A stretch of DNA of 64,000 nt from Ruegeria halocynthiae (lineage in GTDB: Bacteria > Pseudomonadota > Alphaproteobacteria > Rhodobacterales > Rhodobacteraceae), in assembly GCF_900106805.1 (NCBI RefSeq), contig NZ_FNNP01000001.1, positions 1,612,001 to 1,676,000 on the forward strand. The letters are read 5' to 3'. The notes beneath the pieces are model-generated. The model had not been told where the DNA came from. It saw only the letters and a program-made list of their open reading frames with translations, and did not search any database. Shown one piece after another: positions 9,623-18,744 of the stretch (positions within the stretch are counted from its first letter, which is position 1; each line of letters opens with the position of its first letter). The translations under genes and the position numbers were made by a program.

Positions 9623-10420
9623 CTACCGCTGCAACAGGACCGGGAACCAATCTTCACGCAGGCGCTGCCCCTGCTTCATGTCATGTCCTGGGAATGGAGG
9701 TGAGGTTCGACCCGGCCGCTCGACATATCGCGCATCATCACCGACCAAGCGTAGCGAGAAGGCCCGGCGCCGACTATCAGAGGTGTTACCCCGTGCACCG
9801 TGTAACGTGCGGTAGTTGAACGCAACGGCATCGCCCGGCTCCATCTCAAACTCGACAACCTTCATCCCTTCGGCATCCGGGTCAGGGATCGGCATGTATT
9901 GGCCCTCATCGGCAAAGAACCCCTCTTCGGATACCCAGCGGGTGGGCAGAACCTCTTTTTCCCAACGATGCGAACCGGCAACGCAACGCAAAGTAGCCTG
10001 TTTCACCGGATCTAGCGGCGACCAGAAGCTGATATTCTGCTGACCTTCAACAAAGTAATACGGCCCATCCTGGTGCCATGGCGTTGCCATCGAAGTTCCG
10101 GGCTCTTTTACCAGAACATGATCGTGAAACATCTGCACGGATTGCGATTTCATGAGGTCCGCTGCAACTTCGGCAGCAGGAGACGCCTCAATAACTTCAC
10201 GAAACTGCGGGATGCGCGACCAATTACAATAGTCGTCGAAGAACCGACCAGTCTCACCTTCTTTCTTGTTCTCCGAAGCATACGGCCCCGGCTCTGCCAT
10301 GTTTGCGGCTACCCCGGCCCTCAGGGTTTCGACATGATCGGTGAACAGACCTTTTACAAGAACAACGCCATCCGTCTGGTAGTCGTCGATCATTGCCTGC
10401 GAAACAAGAGGGTGAGTCAT
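9623..10420 (-). CDS. phytanoyl-CoA dioxygenase (PhyH) family protein
   Basis: This is a non-haem Fe(II)/2-oxoglutarate-dependent oxygenase of the PhyH family, 265 aa. The iron ligands are visible as HxD in TPWHQDGPYY and the distal His in NYRTLHGARGN, followed by an Arg in FSLRLVGDDARYVER for 2-oxoglutarate. The start at 10420 (MTHPLVSQAMIDDYQTDG) has AAGGAG 6 nt upstream. An in-frame ATG at 10456 lacks one. The substrate is unknown; bacterial members hydroxylate lipids, phosphonates or amines. It is divergent from the LysR gene, which probably controls it. Confidence 0.85.
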   Translation of the reverse strand: MTHPLVSQAMIDDYQTDGVVLVKGLFTDHVETLRAGVAANMAEPGPYASENKKEGETGRFFDDYCNWSRIPQFREVIEASPAAEVAADLMKSQSVQMFHDHVLVKEPGTSMATPWHQDGPYYFVEGQQNISFWSPLDPVKQATLRCVAGSHRWEKEVLPTRWVSEEGFFADEGQYMPIPDPDAEGMKVVEFEMEPGDAVAFNYRTLHGARGNTSDSRRRAFSLRLVGDDARYVERPGRTSPPFPGHDMKQGQRLREDWFPVLLQR

Positions 10421-10498
10421 GGCGGTCTCCTTGGATTTGTCGCCTGATCTGCGCATGAATGAGACCCCTGTTCAAATCATATCTTTCGATCTAGGTGT

Positions 10499-10511
10499 TA
10501 ACATAATGTTA
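10499..10511. promoter_or_regulatory. candidate LysR operator between phyH and lysR
   Basis: The 85-bp gap between the divergent phyH and lysR genes ends in the perfect inverted repeat TAACATAATGTTA. The repeat overlaps the lysR start codon. Divergent LysR-type regulators usually bind a dyad in such a gap and repress themselves. The position suits autorepression. The sequence is short and A/T-rich, so chance is possible. Confidence 0.3.
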
Positions 10512-11402
10512 TACCTTACGCTCCGCCAATACGAATATGTTTGCGCGATTGGTCGACATGGCAGCCTTTCCGCAGCAGCGTTGCGCGTAAACGTGTCGCA
10601 ACCGGCTTTGTCGAATGCACTAACCCGGGTCGAATCACATTTGGGGTATCCGCTTTTTTCACGAAGACGGGGCGCGGCGATGGCATTGACCCCACAGGGG
10701 CGCAAATTCATCGAAGAGGCCGAAGCCCTATTGAACCGGGCGGCGTTGCTGGAAAATTCAAAGCATCCCGTTGTCGGCGAACGTCGATTGCGGCTGGGAT
10801 GCTTTATCGATCTGGCACCGTTTCTTCTGGCGCAATCTCTGCACAAATTGCGGCAGGCCCTGCCTGACGTTGTTCTGACTCACGGCGTTGAAACGTTCGA
10901 GGGGCTGATCTCAGGCCTCATAGATGGCAGATTTGACTGCGCGCTTACCTATGACCTGGGTATGGACGCTGGTTTCACATGTGAAAAACTATTCGACAGC
11001 ACACCGCGCGCGCTGCTTTCTGTTGATCATCCGCTTGCCGAATCTCAGCAAGTGACGCTTGCTGAGCTTGCGGACTTTCCACTGATTCTATCCAAAGAGG
11101 GGCTGTCTGCCCAACACGTCCTTGCGCTTTGCAGACGCAAGGGGCTGAACCCCACGATCTCACACCGGGCGGAATCGCTGGAGCTGCAGCGTAGTCTGGC
11201 TGCCCATGGTGAAGGTGTCGGAATAAGCTATGCCAGCCCTACAAACAGATACAGCTATGATCAGATGGACATTGTTAGCCTGCCGATTACTGACACCGAA
11301 GCCACTGAAGCCGTCGTGCTAGCGCGACATGGGACTGGGCCAACCGACTCTCTTATTACGGCGGCAGAACACGCGTTGATTAAGGGGCTACAGAAGACCT
11401 AG
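10506..11402 (+). CDS. LysR-family transcriptional regulator
   Basis: The 298-aa protein has the N-terminal winged helix-turn-helix of LysR regulators (about residues 1-60, LTLRQYEYVCAIGRHGSLSAA then SQPALSNALTRVESHLGYPLFSR). A two-lobed effector-binding domain follows (about 90-295). The ATG at 10506 begins MLYLTLRQYEYV, as in the family; upstream in-frame starts would add about 30 unrelated residues. It is divergent from the PhyH-family gene and most likely regulates it. The effector cannot be told from sequence. Confidence 0.88.
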   Translation: MLYLTLRQYEYVCAIGRHGSLSAAALRVNVSQPALSNALTRVESHLGYPLFSRRRGAAMALTPQGRKFIEEAEALLNRAALLENSKHPVVGERRLRLGCFIDLAPFLLAQSLHKLRQALPDVVLTHGVETFEGLISGLIDGRFDCALTYDLGMDAGFTCEKLFDSTPRALLSVDHPLAESQQVTLAELADFPLILSKEGLSAQHVLALCRRKGLNPTISHRAESLELQRSLAAHGEGVGISYASPTNRYSYDQMDIVSLPITDTEATEAVVLARHGTGPTDSLITAAEHALIKGLQKT

Positions 11403-11822
11403 CTATTTCTTCCGACGCAGGCGGATCACCACGTCGACCGAGGCGATCTCGACGCCATCGGGCGCTTCAGGCAACTGTTGGATCACTAACTGTTCGGAAG
11501 GTGCGTCACTCAGACGGCTTTCATCTTCCCAGAAGAAATGCGGGTGATCATGTGTATTCGTGTCGAAATAGCTTTTCGAACCGTCAACCGTGATTTCCTG
11601 CAACACACCGGCTTCACAAAAGGCTCGCAGCGTGTTGTAGACAGTCGCCAGAGATACCGCGTCTCCGTTGGTTTTGGCGGAATCAAACAGGCTTTCGGCC
11701 GTCACATGACGATGCAACCCGTCACCCACGAGCAGTTCGGCCAAAGCAACCCTTTGACGTGTTGGCCGCAACCCTGCGTCGACCAACCAAGTTGTAGCGA
11801 TGTCACGGCTCTGCGGTGTCAT
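11403..11822 (-). CDS. irr: iron response regulator Irr (Fur family)
   Basis: The 139-aa Fur-superfamily protein has a winged-helix N-terminus (LRPTRQRVALAELL; VSLATVYNTLRAFCEAGVLQEI) and the histidine cluster HDHPHFFWEDE (residues 91-101), typical of the Irr subfamily. In alphaproteobacteria Irr represses or activates iron and haem genes under iron limitation and can be inactivated by haem. Two points support Irr over Fur: the histidine pattern, and the position beside fabA-fabB-fabI, a common neighbourhood in Rhodobacteraceae. Its stop abuts the convergent lysR stop. Confidence 0.85.
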   Translation of the reverse strand: MTPQSRDIATTWLVDAGLRPTRQRVALAELLVGDGLHRHVTAESLFDSAKTNGDAVSLATVYNTLRAFCEAGVLQEITVDGSKSYFDTNTHDHPHFFWEDESRLSDAPSEQLVIQQLPEAPDGVEIASVDVVIRLRRKK

Positions 11823-12009
11823 GAATCCGATACCTGTGTTTTGCTGCCCTTAATATAAGTGCGCCCGCCCTGCAATTTCAAATGAATTTCATTCGCAAAG
11901 AATATCGTGGTCACAACAAGATATGACGCGCCGGTCTTGCAGGACCTTGCATACGGGTGATAGACGAGGCCTGATGTAATGAACGGACCCTGGCAGGAGA
12001 GGCGGCAGA

Positions 12010-12519
12010 ATGGCCCAATTCCCGAGCAGTTTTGACAAGGACGATCTGCTGAAATGCGCCCGAGGCGAACTATTCGGCCCCGGCAACGCGCAGTTACCTG
12101 CTCCGCCGATGCTGATGATGGACCGGATCACCGAGATTTCGGGTGATGGCGGCGCGCATGGCAAAGGCCATGTGTTAGCTGAATTTGATATCACGCCCGA
12201 CCTTTGGTTCTTTGAATGCCACTTTCCCGGCAATCCGATCATGCCCGGCTGTCTGGGTCTGGACGGATTGTGGCAGCTGACCGGCTTTAACCTTGGTTGG
12301 CGCGGCTGGCAGGGTCGCGGCATGGCAGTCGGTGTTGGAGAGGTCAAATTGACCGGCATGGTGCGCCCCGACCGCAAGGTGCTGACCTACAAGATTGATT
12401 TCAAAAAGGCGATCCAGACCCGCCGCCTGACGATGGGTGTGGCAGATGGCATCGTCGAAGCCGATGGCGAATTGATTTACGACGTCAAAGACATGAAGGT
12501 CGTTCTGTCAGACGCCTGA
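12010..12519 (+). CDS. fabA: 3-hydroxydecanoyl-ACP dehydratase/isomerase
   Basis: FabA dehydrates 3-hydroxydecanoyl-ACP and isomerises the product to cis-3-decenoyl-ACP, starting unsaturated fatty-acid synthesis. The 169-aa protein shows the catalytic pair His71 ([15 protein letters not shown]) and Asp85 (GLDGLWQL). AGGAGA lies upstream of the ATG. It is followed 30 bp later by fabB, its pathway partner, so this is a classical fabAB operon extended by fabI. Confidence 0.96.
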   Translation: MAQFPSSFDKDDLLKCARGELFGPGNAQLPAPPMLMMDRITEISGDGGAHGKGHVLAEFDITPDLWFFECHFPGNPIMPGCLGLDGLWQLTGFNLGWRGWQGRGMAVGVGEVKLTGMVRPDRKVLTYKIDFKKAIQTRRLTMGVADGIVEADGELIYDVKDMKVVLSDA

Positions 12520-12549
12520 GCCTGACCGGCCGCAACAAGGAGTACGCAC

Positions 12550-13779
12550 ATGCGTCGAGTAGTCGTCACCGGTCTGGGGGTTGTTTCCTCGATCGGCAAC
12601 AATGCCGAAGAGGTACTCGCCTCTCTCAAAACAGGCAAATCCGGCATCGTGGCGAGCGAACAGATGGTCGAGCATGGCTTTCGCAGTCAGATTGCCGGAT
12701 CGCTGAAGATCGACGTGGCCGAGCATGTGGAAAAACGGACACTGCGCTTCATGGGTCCGGGCGCTGCCTATGCTCATATCGCGATGAGCCAGGCAATCGC
12801 TGATTCCGGGTTGACCGAAGATCAGGTTGTCAATCCGCGCACCGGTCTGGTGGCCGGATCGGGTGGCCCGTCGACCAGTGCTATGCTGACGGCGCATCAG
12901 ACTGTTCTGAAATCTGGCGCAACCAAGCGGATTGGCCCGTTTGCAGTGCCTAAATGCATGTGCTCGACGATTTCCGCAAACCTGGCGACCGCATACAAGA
13001 TCAAAGGCATCAACTATTCGATCACATCGGCCTGTTCGACCTCGCTGCATTGCATTGGTAATGCCGCCGAACAGATCATGCTCGGCAAACAGGACGTGAT
13101 GTTCGCAGGCGGTGGCGAGGAACTGGACTGGACCCTGTCCTGCCTGTTCGACGCCATGGGTGCAATGTCCTCGAAATTCAACGACACCCCCGAGAAAGCA
13201 TCCCGCGCATTCGATCAGAACCGCGACGGGTTCGTGATCTCCGGTGGCGGCGGCATCGTGGTTCTTGAAGACCTCGACCACGCCGTGGCCCGTGGCGCCA
13301 AGATTTATGCCGAAGTTACCGGCTATGCCGCTACCTCGGACGGACATGACATGGTGGCCCCCTCCGGCGAAGGCGGAGAGCGCGCGATGCGATTGGCCCT
13401 GTCAACCATGCCCGAAGGCCGCAAGGTCGGCTACATCAATGCGCATGGCACTTCGACCCCGGTCGGTGACGTCGGAGAGGTCGAGGCAGTGCGCCGTATC
13501 TTTGGCGAAGGCAACGTGCCGCCGATCTCATCAACCAAGTCGATGACTGGCCACGCACAGGGCGCGGCGGGCGCGCTCGAGGCGATCTTCTGCCTACTGA
13601 TGCTGGACAATGATTTCATTACTCCGTCGATCAATGTCGACACACTAGCCGAAGGCATCCTGCCCGGTGAAATTGCAACTCAAGTAGTTGAAAACGCAGG
13701 CTTGGACAGCGTGATGACCAACAGCTTCGGCTTTGGCGGCACCAACGGGTCCATGATTCTGTCGAAGTATAACGGGTGA
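12550..13779 (+). CDS. fabB: 3-oxoacyl-ACP synthase I
   Basis: FabB is a condensing enzyme that elongates acyl-ACP, including the cis-decenoyl intermediate made by FabA. The 409-aa protein has the nucleophile Cys162 in SITSACSTSLHC and the two active-site histidines in INAHGTSTPVGD and STKSMTGHAQGAAG. A NSFGFGGTNGS loop lies at the C-terminus. It is co-transcribed with fabA and overlaps or abuts fabI. Confidence 0.96.
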   Translation: MRRVVVTGLGVVSSIGNNAEEVLASLKTGKSGIVASEQMVEHGFRSQIAGSLKIDVAEHVEKRTLRFMGPGAAYAHIAMSQAIADSGLTEDQVVNPRTGLVAGSGGPSTSAMLTAHQTVLKSGATKRIGPFAVPKCMCSTISANLATAYKIKGINYSITSACSTSLHCIGNAAEQIMLGKQDVMFAGGGEELDWTLSCLFDAMGAMSSKFNDTPEKASRAFDQNRDGFVISGGGGIVVLEDLDHAVARGAKIYAEVTGYAATSDGHDMVAPSGEGGERAMRLALSTMPEGRKVGYINAHGTSTPVGDVGEVEAVRRIFGEGNVPPISSTKSMTGHAQGAAGALEAIFCLLMLDNDFITPSINVDTLAEGILPGEIATQVVENAGLDSVMTNSFGFGGTNGSMILSKYNG

Positions 13780-13784
13780 ACAAG

Positions 13785-14576
13785 ATGTCGGATATTCTAA
13801 AGGGTAAACGCGGCCTGATCATGGGCGTGGCAAATGACCGTTCGATCGCGTGGGGCATCGCCAAAGCCATGCATGAGGCGGGCGCGGAGCTGGCATTCAC
13901 CTATCAGGGCGAGGCTTTCGGCAAACGGCTTGAGCCACTGGCGCAGAGCCTCGGCAGCGATTTCATGGTGGATGCGGACGTCACCGATGACGCCTCATTG
14001 GATCGCGCGTTCGACGAGTTGGCTGCACGCTGGCCAACCATCGATTTTGTGGTTCATGCCATCGCCTATTCGGACAAATCCGAGTTGACGGGGCGGTTCC
14101 TGAACACCACGCGGGCAAATTTCAAACATTCGCTGGACGTCTCGGCTTATTCGTTCATCGAAGTCGCTCGGCGCGCCTATCCGCTGATGAAGGACAGTGG
14201 GGGCACATTGCTGACTCTGACCTATCAGGGCTCGAACAAGGTGGTGCCGAACTACAATGTCATGGGCGTGGCCAAAGCGGCGCTGGAATCGGCGACCCGC
14301 TATCTGGCCAATGATCTGGGTCCCGAGGGCATCCGCGTGAACGCCATCTCACCCGGCCCGATGAAAACGCTGGCCGGAGCCGCCATCGGCGGTGCACGCA
14401 AGACCTACAAGTTCTGCGACCAGAATGCGCCGATGCGTTCGAATGCGACATTGGAAGCTGTTGGCGGTACGGCCGTTTATCTGGCTTCTGACGCCGGAAG
14501 CTATACCTCGGGCGAGATCATCCGCGTCGATGGCGGGTATCATATTCTGGGTATGCCTCAGCCCGAGGCAATGTGA
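13785..14576 (+). CDS. fabI: enoyl-ACP reductase (NADH)
   Basis: FabI reduces trans-2-enoyl-ACP, the last step of each fatty-acid elongation cycle. The 263-aa SDR-type protein has the GLIMGVANDRSIAWGIAKAM cofactor loop, the catalytic Tyr-x6-Lys in NYNVMGVAKAALE and a C-terminal SGEIIRVDGGYH. I chose the ATG at 13785 (MSDILKGKRG). A GTG at 13776 overlapping the fabB stop is the alternative and adds three residues. It is the third gene of the fabA-fabB-fabI operon. Confidence 0.94.
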   Translation: MSDILKGKRGLIMGVANDRSIAWGIAKAMHEAGAELAFTYQGEAFGKRLEPLAQSLGSDFMVDADVTDDASLDRAFDELAARWPTIDFVVHAIAYSDKSELTGRFLNTTRANFKHSLDVSAYSFIEVARRAYPLMKDSGGTLLTLTYQGSNKVVPNYNVMGVAKAALESATRYLANDLGPEGIRVNAISPGPMKTLAGAAIGGARKTYKFCDQNAPMRSNATLEAVGGTAVYLASDAGSYTSGEIIRVDGGYHILGMPQPEAM

Positions 14577-14635
14577 CCATATCTTTCCCCGCGGGCGCCA
14601 AGATTTGACCATCTTTACCCTGCAGGGATGGCTAC

Positions 14636-14824
14636 ATGAGCAAACTTGAACAGATCCTTGCGAGCAACGCGCGTTCGCCAGTTTTCAAACGCAAATCAGT
14701 GAGTGGACGTGCACGTCTTTTGATGCTGCTCCTCACTTCGCTGCTGATTGCCTTTGTGTTCCTGACTCAACCGCCCGTGCGCGAGGCGGTCGAACCCTTG
14801 TTGTCACAGATACCAGGTCTTTGA
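14636..14824 (+). CDS. small single-span membrane protein, hypothetical
   Basis: A 62-aa reading frame follows fabI on the same strand after 59 bp. It has a basic N-terminus (MSKLEQILASNARSPVFKRK), one hydrophobic segment near residues 28-43 (LLMLLLTSLLIAFVFL) and a short tail. The pattern is that of a type II single-span membrane peptide. An AGGGA lies 10 nt before the ATG. No family is recognised and no function is proposed. It may be read through from the fab operon. Confidence 0.5.
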   Translation: MSKLEQILASNARSPVFKRKSVSGRARLLMLLLTSLLIAFVFLTQPPVREAVEPLLSQIPGL

Positions 14825-14835
14825 CCCAAACCGGG

Positions 14836-15264
14836 TCAGTTGATCGCCACAATCTCGATATCAAAGATCAGGTCCTGGCCAGCCAGCGGATGATTGGCGT
14901 CCAGGGTCACCGTCGCCTCATTTACTTCGACAACAGTCACCGGTAGGGCCTGACCATCAGGTGTCTGCATCTGCAATTGTGTGCCGGGTTCCAGTGGGAT
15001 GTCGTCTGGAATTCCCTCACGCGGGATTTCCTGACGCATACCCGGATTGATCGGCCCATAGGCATCGGTGCATTCGATCTCGACACGCTTTTTCTCGCCA
15101 ATTTCCATGCCCGGCAGCGCCGCATCCAGCCCAGGTATGATCTGCCCCGATCCGACCGCAAACTCAAGCGGGTCGCGTCCCTCGGAACTATCAAAGACTT
15201 TGCCGTCCAGCAGAGTTCCGGTGTAGTGGATGCGAACCGTGTCGCCTTCTTTGATTGCGGTCAT
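14836..15264 (-). CDS. FKBP-type peptidyl-prolyl cis-trans isomerase (SlyD-like)
   Basis: The 142-aa protein has a split FKBP domain (GDTVRIHYTGTLLDGKVFDSS at the start, GQDLIFDIEIVAIN at the end). An insert-in-flap region of about residues 65-120 (REIP.. replaced here by RQEIPREGIPDDIPLEPG) is typical of SlyD-like chaperone-isomerases. No metal-binding His-rich tail is present, unlike E. coli SlyD. The start at 15264 (MTAIKEGDTV) has AGAGG upstream. It is cytoplasmic, since no signal peptide is seen. Confidence 0.88.
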   Translation of the reverse strand: MTAIKEGDTVRIHYTGTLLDGKVFDSSEGRDPLEFAVGSGQIIPGLDAALPGMEIGEKKRVEIECTDAYGPINPGMRQEIPREGIPDDIPLEPGTQLQMQTPDGQALPVTVVEVNEATVTLDANHPLAGQDLIFDIEIVAIN

Positions 15265-15388
15265 CTTGGCCTCTGATCTGAAAAGGAATGAACCGCGCAC
15301 CCTAGAGTCTGCCACGACATTGTAAACCCTGCCCTCTTTAACACTCTGGGTGGTTGTGTTTACCTGCGCCCGATCAGGGGAGGATCGG

Positions 15389-16075
15389 ATGGCTATCACC
15401 ACATGTGTATTCGACGCTTACGGCACTCTATTCGATGTGGCAGCTGCAGCCAGACAAGCCGCAGCGGAACCGGGATTCGAAGCGTTGGCCAACACGTGGC
15501 CGGAACTGGCGGGTCACTGGCGACTGAAGCAGCTACAATACACCTGGCTGCGGGCTGTGGCTGATGCGCATTGCGACTTTTGGGATGTCACCCAGGACGG
15601 GCTAGATTGGGCGCTCGAAGCCTCTGGTCTGCAAGGACATCCCGCACTGCGACAACGCCTTCTTGATCTCTATTGGGAGTTGCAAGCCTACCCCGAAGTC
15701 CCCGAGATGCTAAAAACGCTGAATTCGGGCGGAATGCGGACAGCCATCCTGTCCAACGGCTCACCTCCGATGCTGAACGGGGCGGTGCAGTCGGCCGGGA
15801 TCGGAGATGTGCTTGATGGTGTACTGTCCGTCGAAAGCGTTGGGGTCTTCAAGCCCCATGTCCACGTTTATGATCTGGTGCCAAGCCGGTTCGGCTGCGC
15901 ACGCGATGAGGTATTGTTCGTCAGTTCAAATGGTTGGGACGCAGCCGGGGCCAGCGGTTACGGTTTTGTGACCGCCTGGGTGAATCGCGCAGGCGAACCG
16001 ATGGATCGACTGCCATGGAAACCCGCGCATGTCCTGTCTGATCTCACCACGATCCCGCAACTGGCAGGACTTTGA
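15389..16075 (+). CDS. haloacid dehalogenase type II family hydrolase
   Basis: The 228-aa HAD-superfamily enzyme begins TTCVFDAYGTLFDVAAAARQ, with the nucleophile Asp in FDAYGTLFD. It continues with LSNGSPPML (Ser/Thr motif) and SVESVGVFKPHVHVY (Lys motif), then FVSSNGWDAAGASGYGF, which fits type II L-2-haloacid dehalogenases. The ATG at 15389 has GGGGAGG 5 nt upstream. Its stop overlaps the start of the next gene, so the two are translationally coupled. The true substrate may be a 2-haloacid or another small ester. Confidence 0.85.
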   Translation: MAITTCVFDAYGTLFDVAAAARQAAAEPGFEALANTWPELAGHWRLKQLQYTWLRAVADAHCDFWDVTQDGLDWALEASGLQGHPALRQRLLDLYWELQAYPEVPEMLKTLNSGGMRTAILSNGSPPMLNGAVQSAGIGDVLDGVLSVESVGVFKPHVHVYDLVPSRFGCARDEVLFVSSNGWDAAGASGYGFVTAWVNRAGEPMDRLPWKPAHVLSDLTTIPQLAGL

Positions 16076-16902
16076 TGGCCTATTTTACGACCTCTGACGG
16101 CAAACGTCTGTTCTATGAGGATTCAGGCACGGGCCACCCTCTGCTTTGTCTTGCCGGGTTGACCCGCAATAGCCGAGATTTTTCATATCTTGTCCCTCAT
16201 ATGACCGATCTTCGCATGATCACGATGGATTATCGCGGGCGTGGGAAATCCGACTTCGATGCGGAATATATGAACTACAATATTCTGCGCGAGGGGCAGG
16301 ATGCGATCGAGCTGCTGAACCATCTGGGCTTGGAGAAAGTGACCCTGTTGGGCACGTCGCGCGGAGGGCTGATTGCGATGGCGCTGGCCATGAGCCATCC
16401 TGAGCGTCAAGCCGGGGTTGTTCTGAACGACGTCGGACCCGTGATCGAGCCCGGCGGTATCGCCAAGATCATGGATTATGTTGGTATCAGCCCTGTCTTT
16501 CAAACATACGATGAAGCAGCACAAGTCATGAGCGCCATGATGGAGCCGCAGTTTCCAGGCGTCTCGTTGGATATATGGAGACAGCAAGTCGAGAACCAGT
16601 ACATCCAGACCGATACCGGGCTGGACCTGCGCTATGACCCGGCATTGCGGCAGGCATTGATCGAACAGGCTGCTGTCATGCCGACGCCGGACCTGTGGCC
16701 TCTGTTTGATGCGCTGCGCGATATACCAACGGGCGTTATCCGAGGCGCAAACTCTGATCTGTTGAGTGCAGCCACCCTACGGAACATGCACTCCCGCCAC
16801 GCCGAGCTTGTTTCAACCGAAGTGCCGAACCGGGGTCACGTCCCTTTCCTGAACGAACCGCAATCCATTGATCTGATCCGCAAGATACTGGACGCCACAT
16901 GA
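16075..16902 (+). CDS. alpha/beta hydrolase
   Basis: The 275-aa alpha/beta-fold hydrolase has the nucleophile elbow GTSRGG, the oxyanion region LLCLAGLTRNSRDF and a C-terminal catalytic His in NRGHVPFLNEP. The start is the ATG at 16075 that overlaps the upstream HAD stop; a TTG at 16072 is the only alternative. It overlaps the following dehydratase gene by 4 bp (ATGA). The three genes form a small operon of unknown catabolic role. Confidence 0.85.
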   Translation: MAYFTTSDGKRLFYEDSGTGHPLLCLAGLTRNSRDFSYLVPHMTDLRMITMDYRGRGKSDFDAEYMNYNILREGQDAIELLNHLGLEKVTLLGTSRGGLIAMALAMSHPERQAGVVLNDVGPVIEPGGIAKIMDYVGISPVFQTYDEAAQVMSAMMEPQFPGVSLDIWRQQVENQYIQTDTGLDLRYDPALRQALIEQAAVMPTPDLWPLFDALRDIPTGVIRGANSDLLSAATLRNMHSRHAELVSTEVPNRGHVPFLNEPQSIDLIRKILDAT

Positions 16903-17873
16903 GCAGCATTGAATTGATCGAAGCAGCAGCCGAACGACTGAAAGGTCACGCGCGCGCGACACCACTTTTATCATCGCCCTTCCTGGATGAATTCGCGGGT
17001 CGCCGGGTGCTGATAAAGCCGGAGTGCCTGCAACATACCGGCAGCTTCAAATTTCGCGGCGCTTGGTCGGCCATTTCAGCACTGGATGACGCGGCGCGGT
17101 GCCGGGGCGTGATCGCCTATTCCTCGGGCAATCATGCACAGGGAGTAGCCTATGCAGCGGCGCAACATGGAATATCTTCGGTCATCGTCATGCCATCAGA
17201 CGCGCCTAAACTGAAGATCGAGAACACCCGCGCTTTAGGAGGCGAGGTTGTTCTGTATGATCGTTCCAGCGAAAGCCGTGAAGATATCGGCGAGGCGCTA
17301 GCTGCCCAGCGTGGTTTGACATTGATCCGGCCCTATGACGAGCCGCAAGTGATCGCAGGCCAGGGCACGACAGGGTTGGAGCTGGCCCGTCAAGCGCGGG
17401 AATTGGGTGTGACCGAAGGCGATGTTCTGGTCTGCTGCGGCGGCGGTGGGCTGACATCCGGCATCGCTCTGGCACTGGACCGTCACGCACCCGGTCTGCG
17501 CGCCCGCCCTTGCGAGCCCGAGGGGTTTGACGATGTGAAACGATCGCTGGCAACCGGCGACGTCCAAGGCAACGATGCCTCATCCGGGAACATCTGCGAT
17601 GCCATCCTGACGCCACGACCCGGGCAGATTACCTTTCCGATCCTGCAGCGTCTCTGTGGTCCTGGCCTGTCGGTTTCGGAACAGGACGCCCTGCACGCCA
17701 TGGCACTGGCCTTTCTGCGCCTCAAGATCGTGCTGGAACCAGGAGGCGCGGTCGCGTTGGCCGCAGCCCTGTTCCGTAAGGACCAGATCAAAGGCGATGC
17801 CGTGATCGTCGTAGCCTCGGGCGGCAACGTGGACCCGCAGGTATTCGAACAGGCGTTGGAATTCCTGACCTGA
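16899..17873 (+). CDS. threonine/serine dehydratase-like PLP enzyme
   Basis: The 324-aa fold-type II PLP enzyme has the Schiff-base lysine Lys51 in TGSFKFRGAW and a substrate loop SSGNHAQGVAYAA. The phosphate-binding loop is CCGGGGLTSGIA, and a C-terminal ASGGNVD carries a Ser near the pyridine ring. There is no C-terminal ACT domain, so it resembles catabolic threonine dehydratase, serine racemase or hydroxyaspartate dehydratase rather than biosynthetic IlvA. It is translationally coupled to the upstream alpha/beta hydrolase. Confidence 0.85.
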   Translation: MSSIELIEAAAERLKGHARATPLLSSPFLDEFAGRRVLIKPECLQHTGSFKFRGAWSAISALDDAARCRGVIAYSSGNHAQGVAYAAAQHGISSVIVMPSDAPKLKIENTRALGGEVVLYDRSSESREDIGEALAAQRGLTLIRPYDEPQVIAGQGTTGLELARQARELGVTEGDVLVCCGGGGLTSGIALALDRHAPGLRARPCEPEGFDDVKRSLATGDVQGNDASSGNICDAILTPRPGQITFPILQRLCGPGLSVSEQDALHAMALAFLRLKIVLEPGGAVALAAALFRKDQIKGDAVIVVASGGNVDPQVFEQALEFLT

Positions 17874-17946
17874 CAATCGATAGCGACCAGTGCTAAATCC
17901 GAATGCAGTCTCAGACTTGCGCCCTGGGGAGACGGGAACCGTACAC

Positions 17947-18735
17947 ATGCACATTGCTGACCTCAAAGACGTGAGGATACATTACCGAATTGACGGCGAA
18001 GCAGATGGCGCACCGATTGTGTTCGCCAATGCGTTGGGTACGGATATGCGTCTGTGGGACCCGGTTCTTCCGATACTGCCCAAAGGCTTGCGCGTCATAA
18101 GATATGACAAGCGCGGGCACGGATTGTCGTCTCGACCGACGGGGCCATACTCGATGGGGAGCTTGGTGCGTGATGCCGAACAATTGCTGGATTATCTCAA
18201 TGTCAAAGACAGCATTTTTGTTGGACTGTCCATCGGTGGCATGATTGCACAAGGTCTGGCGGTGAAACGCATGGACCAAATCCGCGCTTTGGTGCTGTCG
18301 AATACCGCTGCCAAGATCGGTACGGCCAATATCTGGCAGGACCGCATCGCTGCTGTCCGCACCGGCGGAATAGAGGCGTTGGCAGATGCTACAATGGACC
18401 GGTGGTTTTCCCGCGCTTTCCGCGCCAATCCCGAGGTGGCCCTGTGGCGTAACATGATGACCCGTCAACCGGTCGAGGGCTATATCGGCTGCTGTGCCGC
18501 AATCTCGGGGACGGATTTTTATACGCCGACCAGCGGTTTGCGCCTGCCGACCCTTGGAATTGCAGGTAGCGAAGATGGCTCTACCCCGCCCGATCTGGTG
18601 CGGGAAACGGTGAATCTGATCCCGGGTTCACGCTTTGCGTTGATTCGGAAGGCAGGTCATTTGCCCTGCGTTGAGCGCCCTGGGGACTATGCCGAACAGC
18701 TTGGCCGTTTCCTGACCGAAACCGGACATATTTGA
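17947..18735 (+). CDS. 3-oxoadipate enol-lactonase-like alpha/beta hydrolase
   Basis: The 262-aa protein is closest in pattern to PcaD, which opens 3-oxoadipate enol-lactone in the beta-ketoadipate pathway. It shows FANALGTDMRLWDPVLP, RYDKRGHGLSS, the nucleophile elbow GLSIGGMIAQGLA and a C-terminal HLPCVERP with the catalytic His. The ATG at 17947 (MHIADLKDVRIHYRIDG) is taken as start. No other pca genes are in the window, so the specific substrate is an inference. A second hydrolase follows 9 bp later. Confidence 0.75.
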   Translation: MHIADLKDVRIHYRIDGEADGAPIVFANALGTDMRLWDPVLPILPKGLRVIRYDKRGHGLSSRPTGPYSMGSLVRDAEQLLDYLNVKDSIFVGLSIGGMIAQGLAVKRMDQIRALVLSNTAAKIGTANIWQDRIAAVRTGGIEALADATMDRWFSRAFRANPEVALWRNMMTRQPVEGYIGCCAAISGTDFYTPTSGLRLPTLGIAGSEDGSTPPDLVRETVNLIPGSRFALIRKAGHLPCVERPGDYAEQLGRFLTETGHI

Positions 18736-18744
18736 AGGAGCAAT

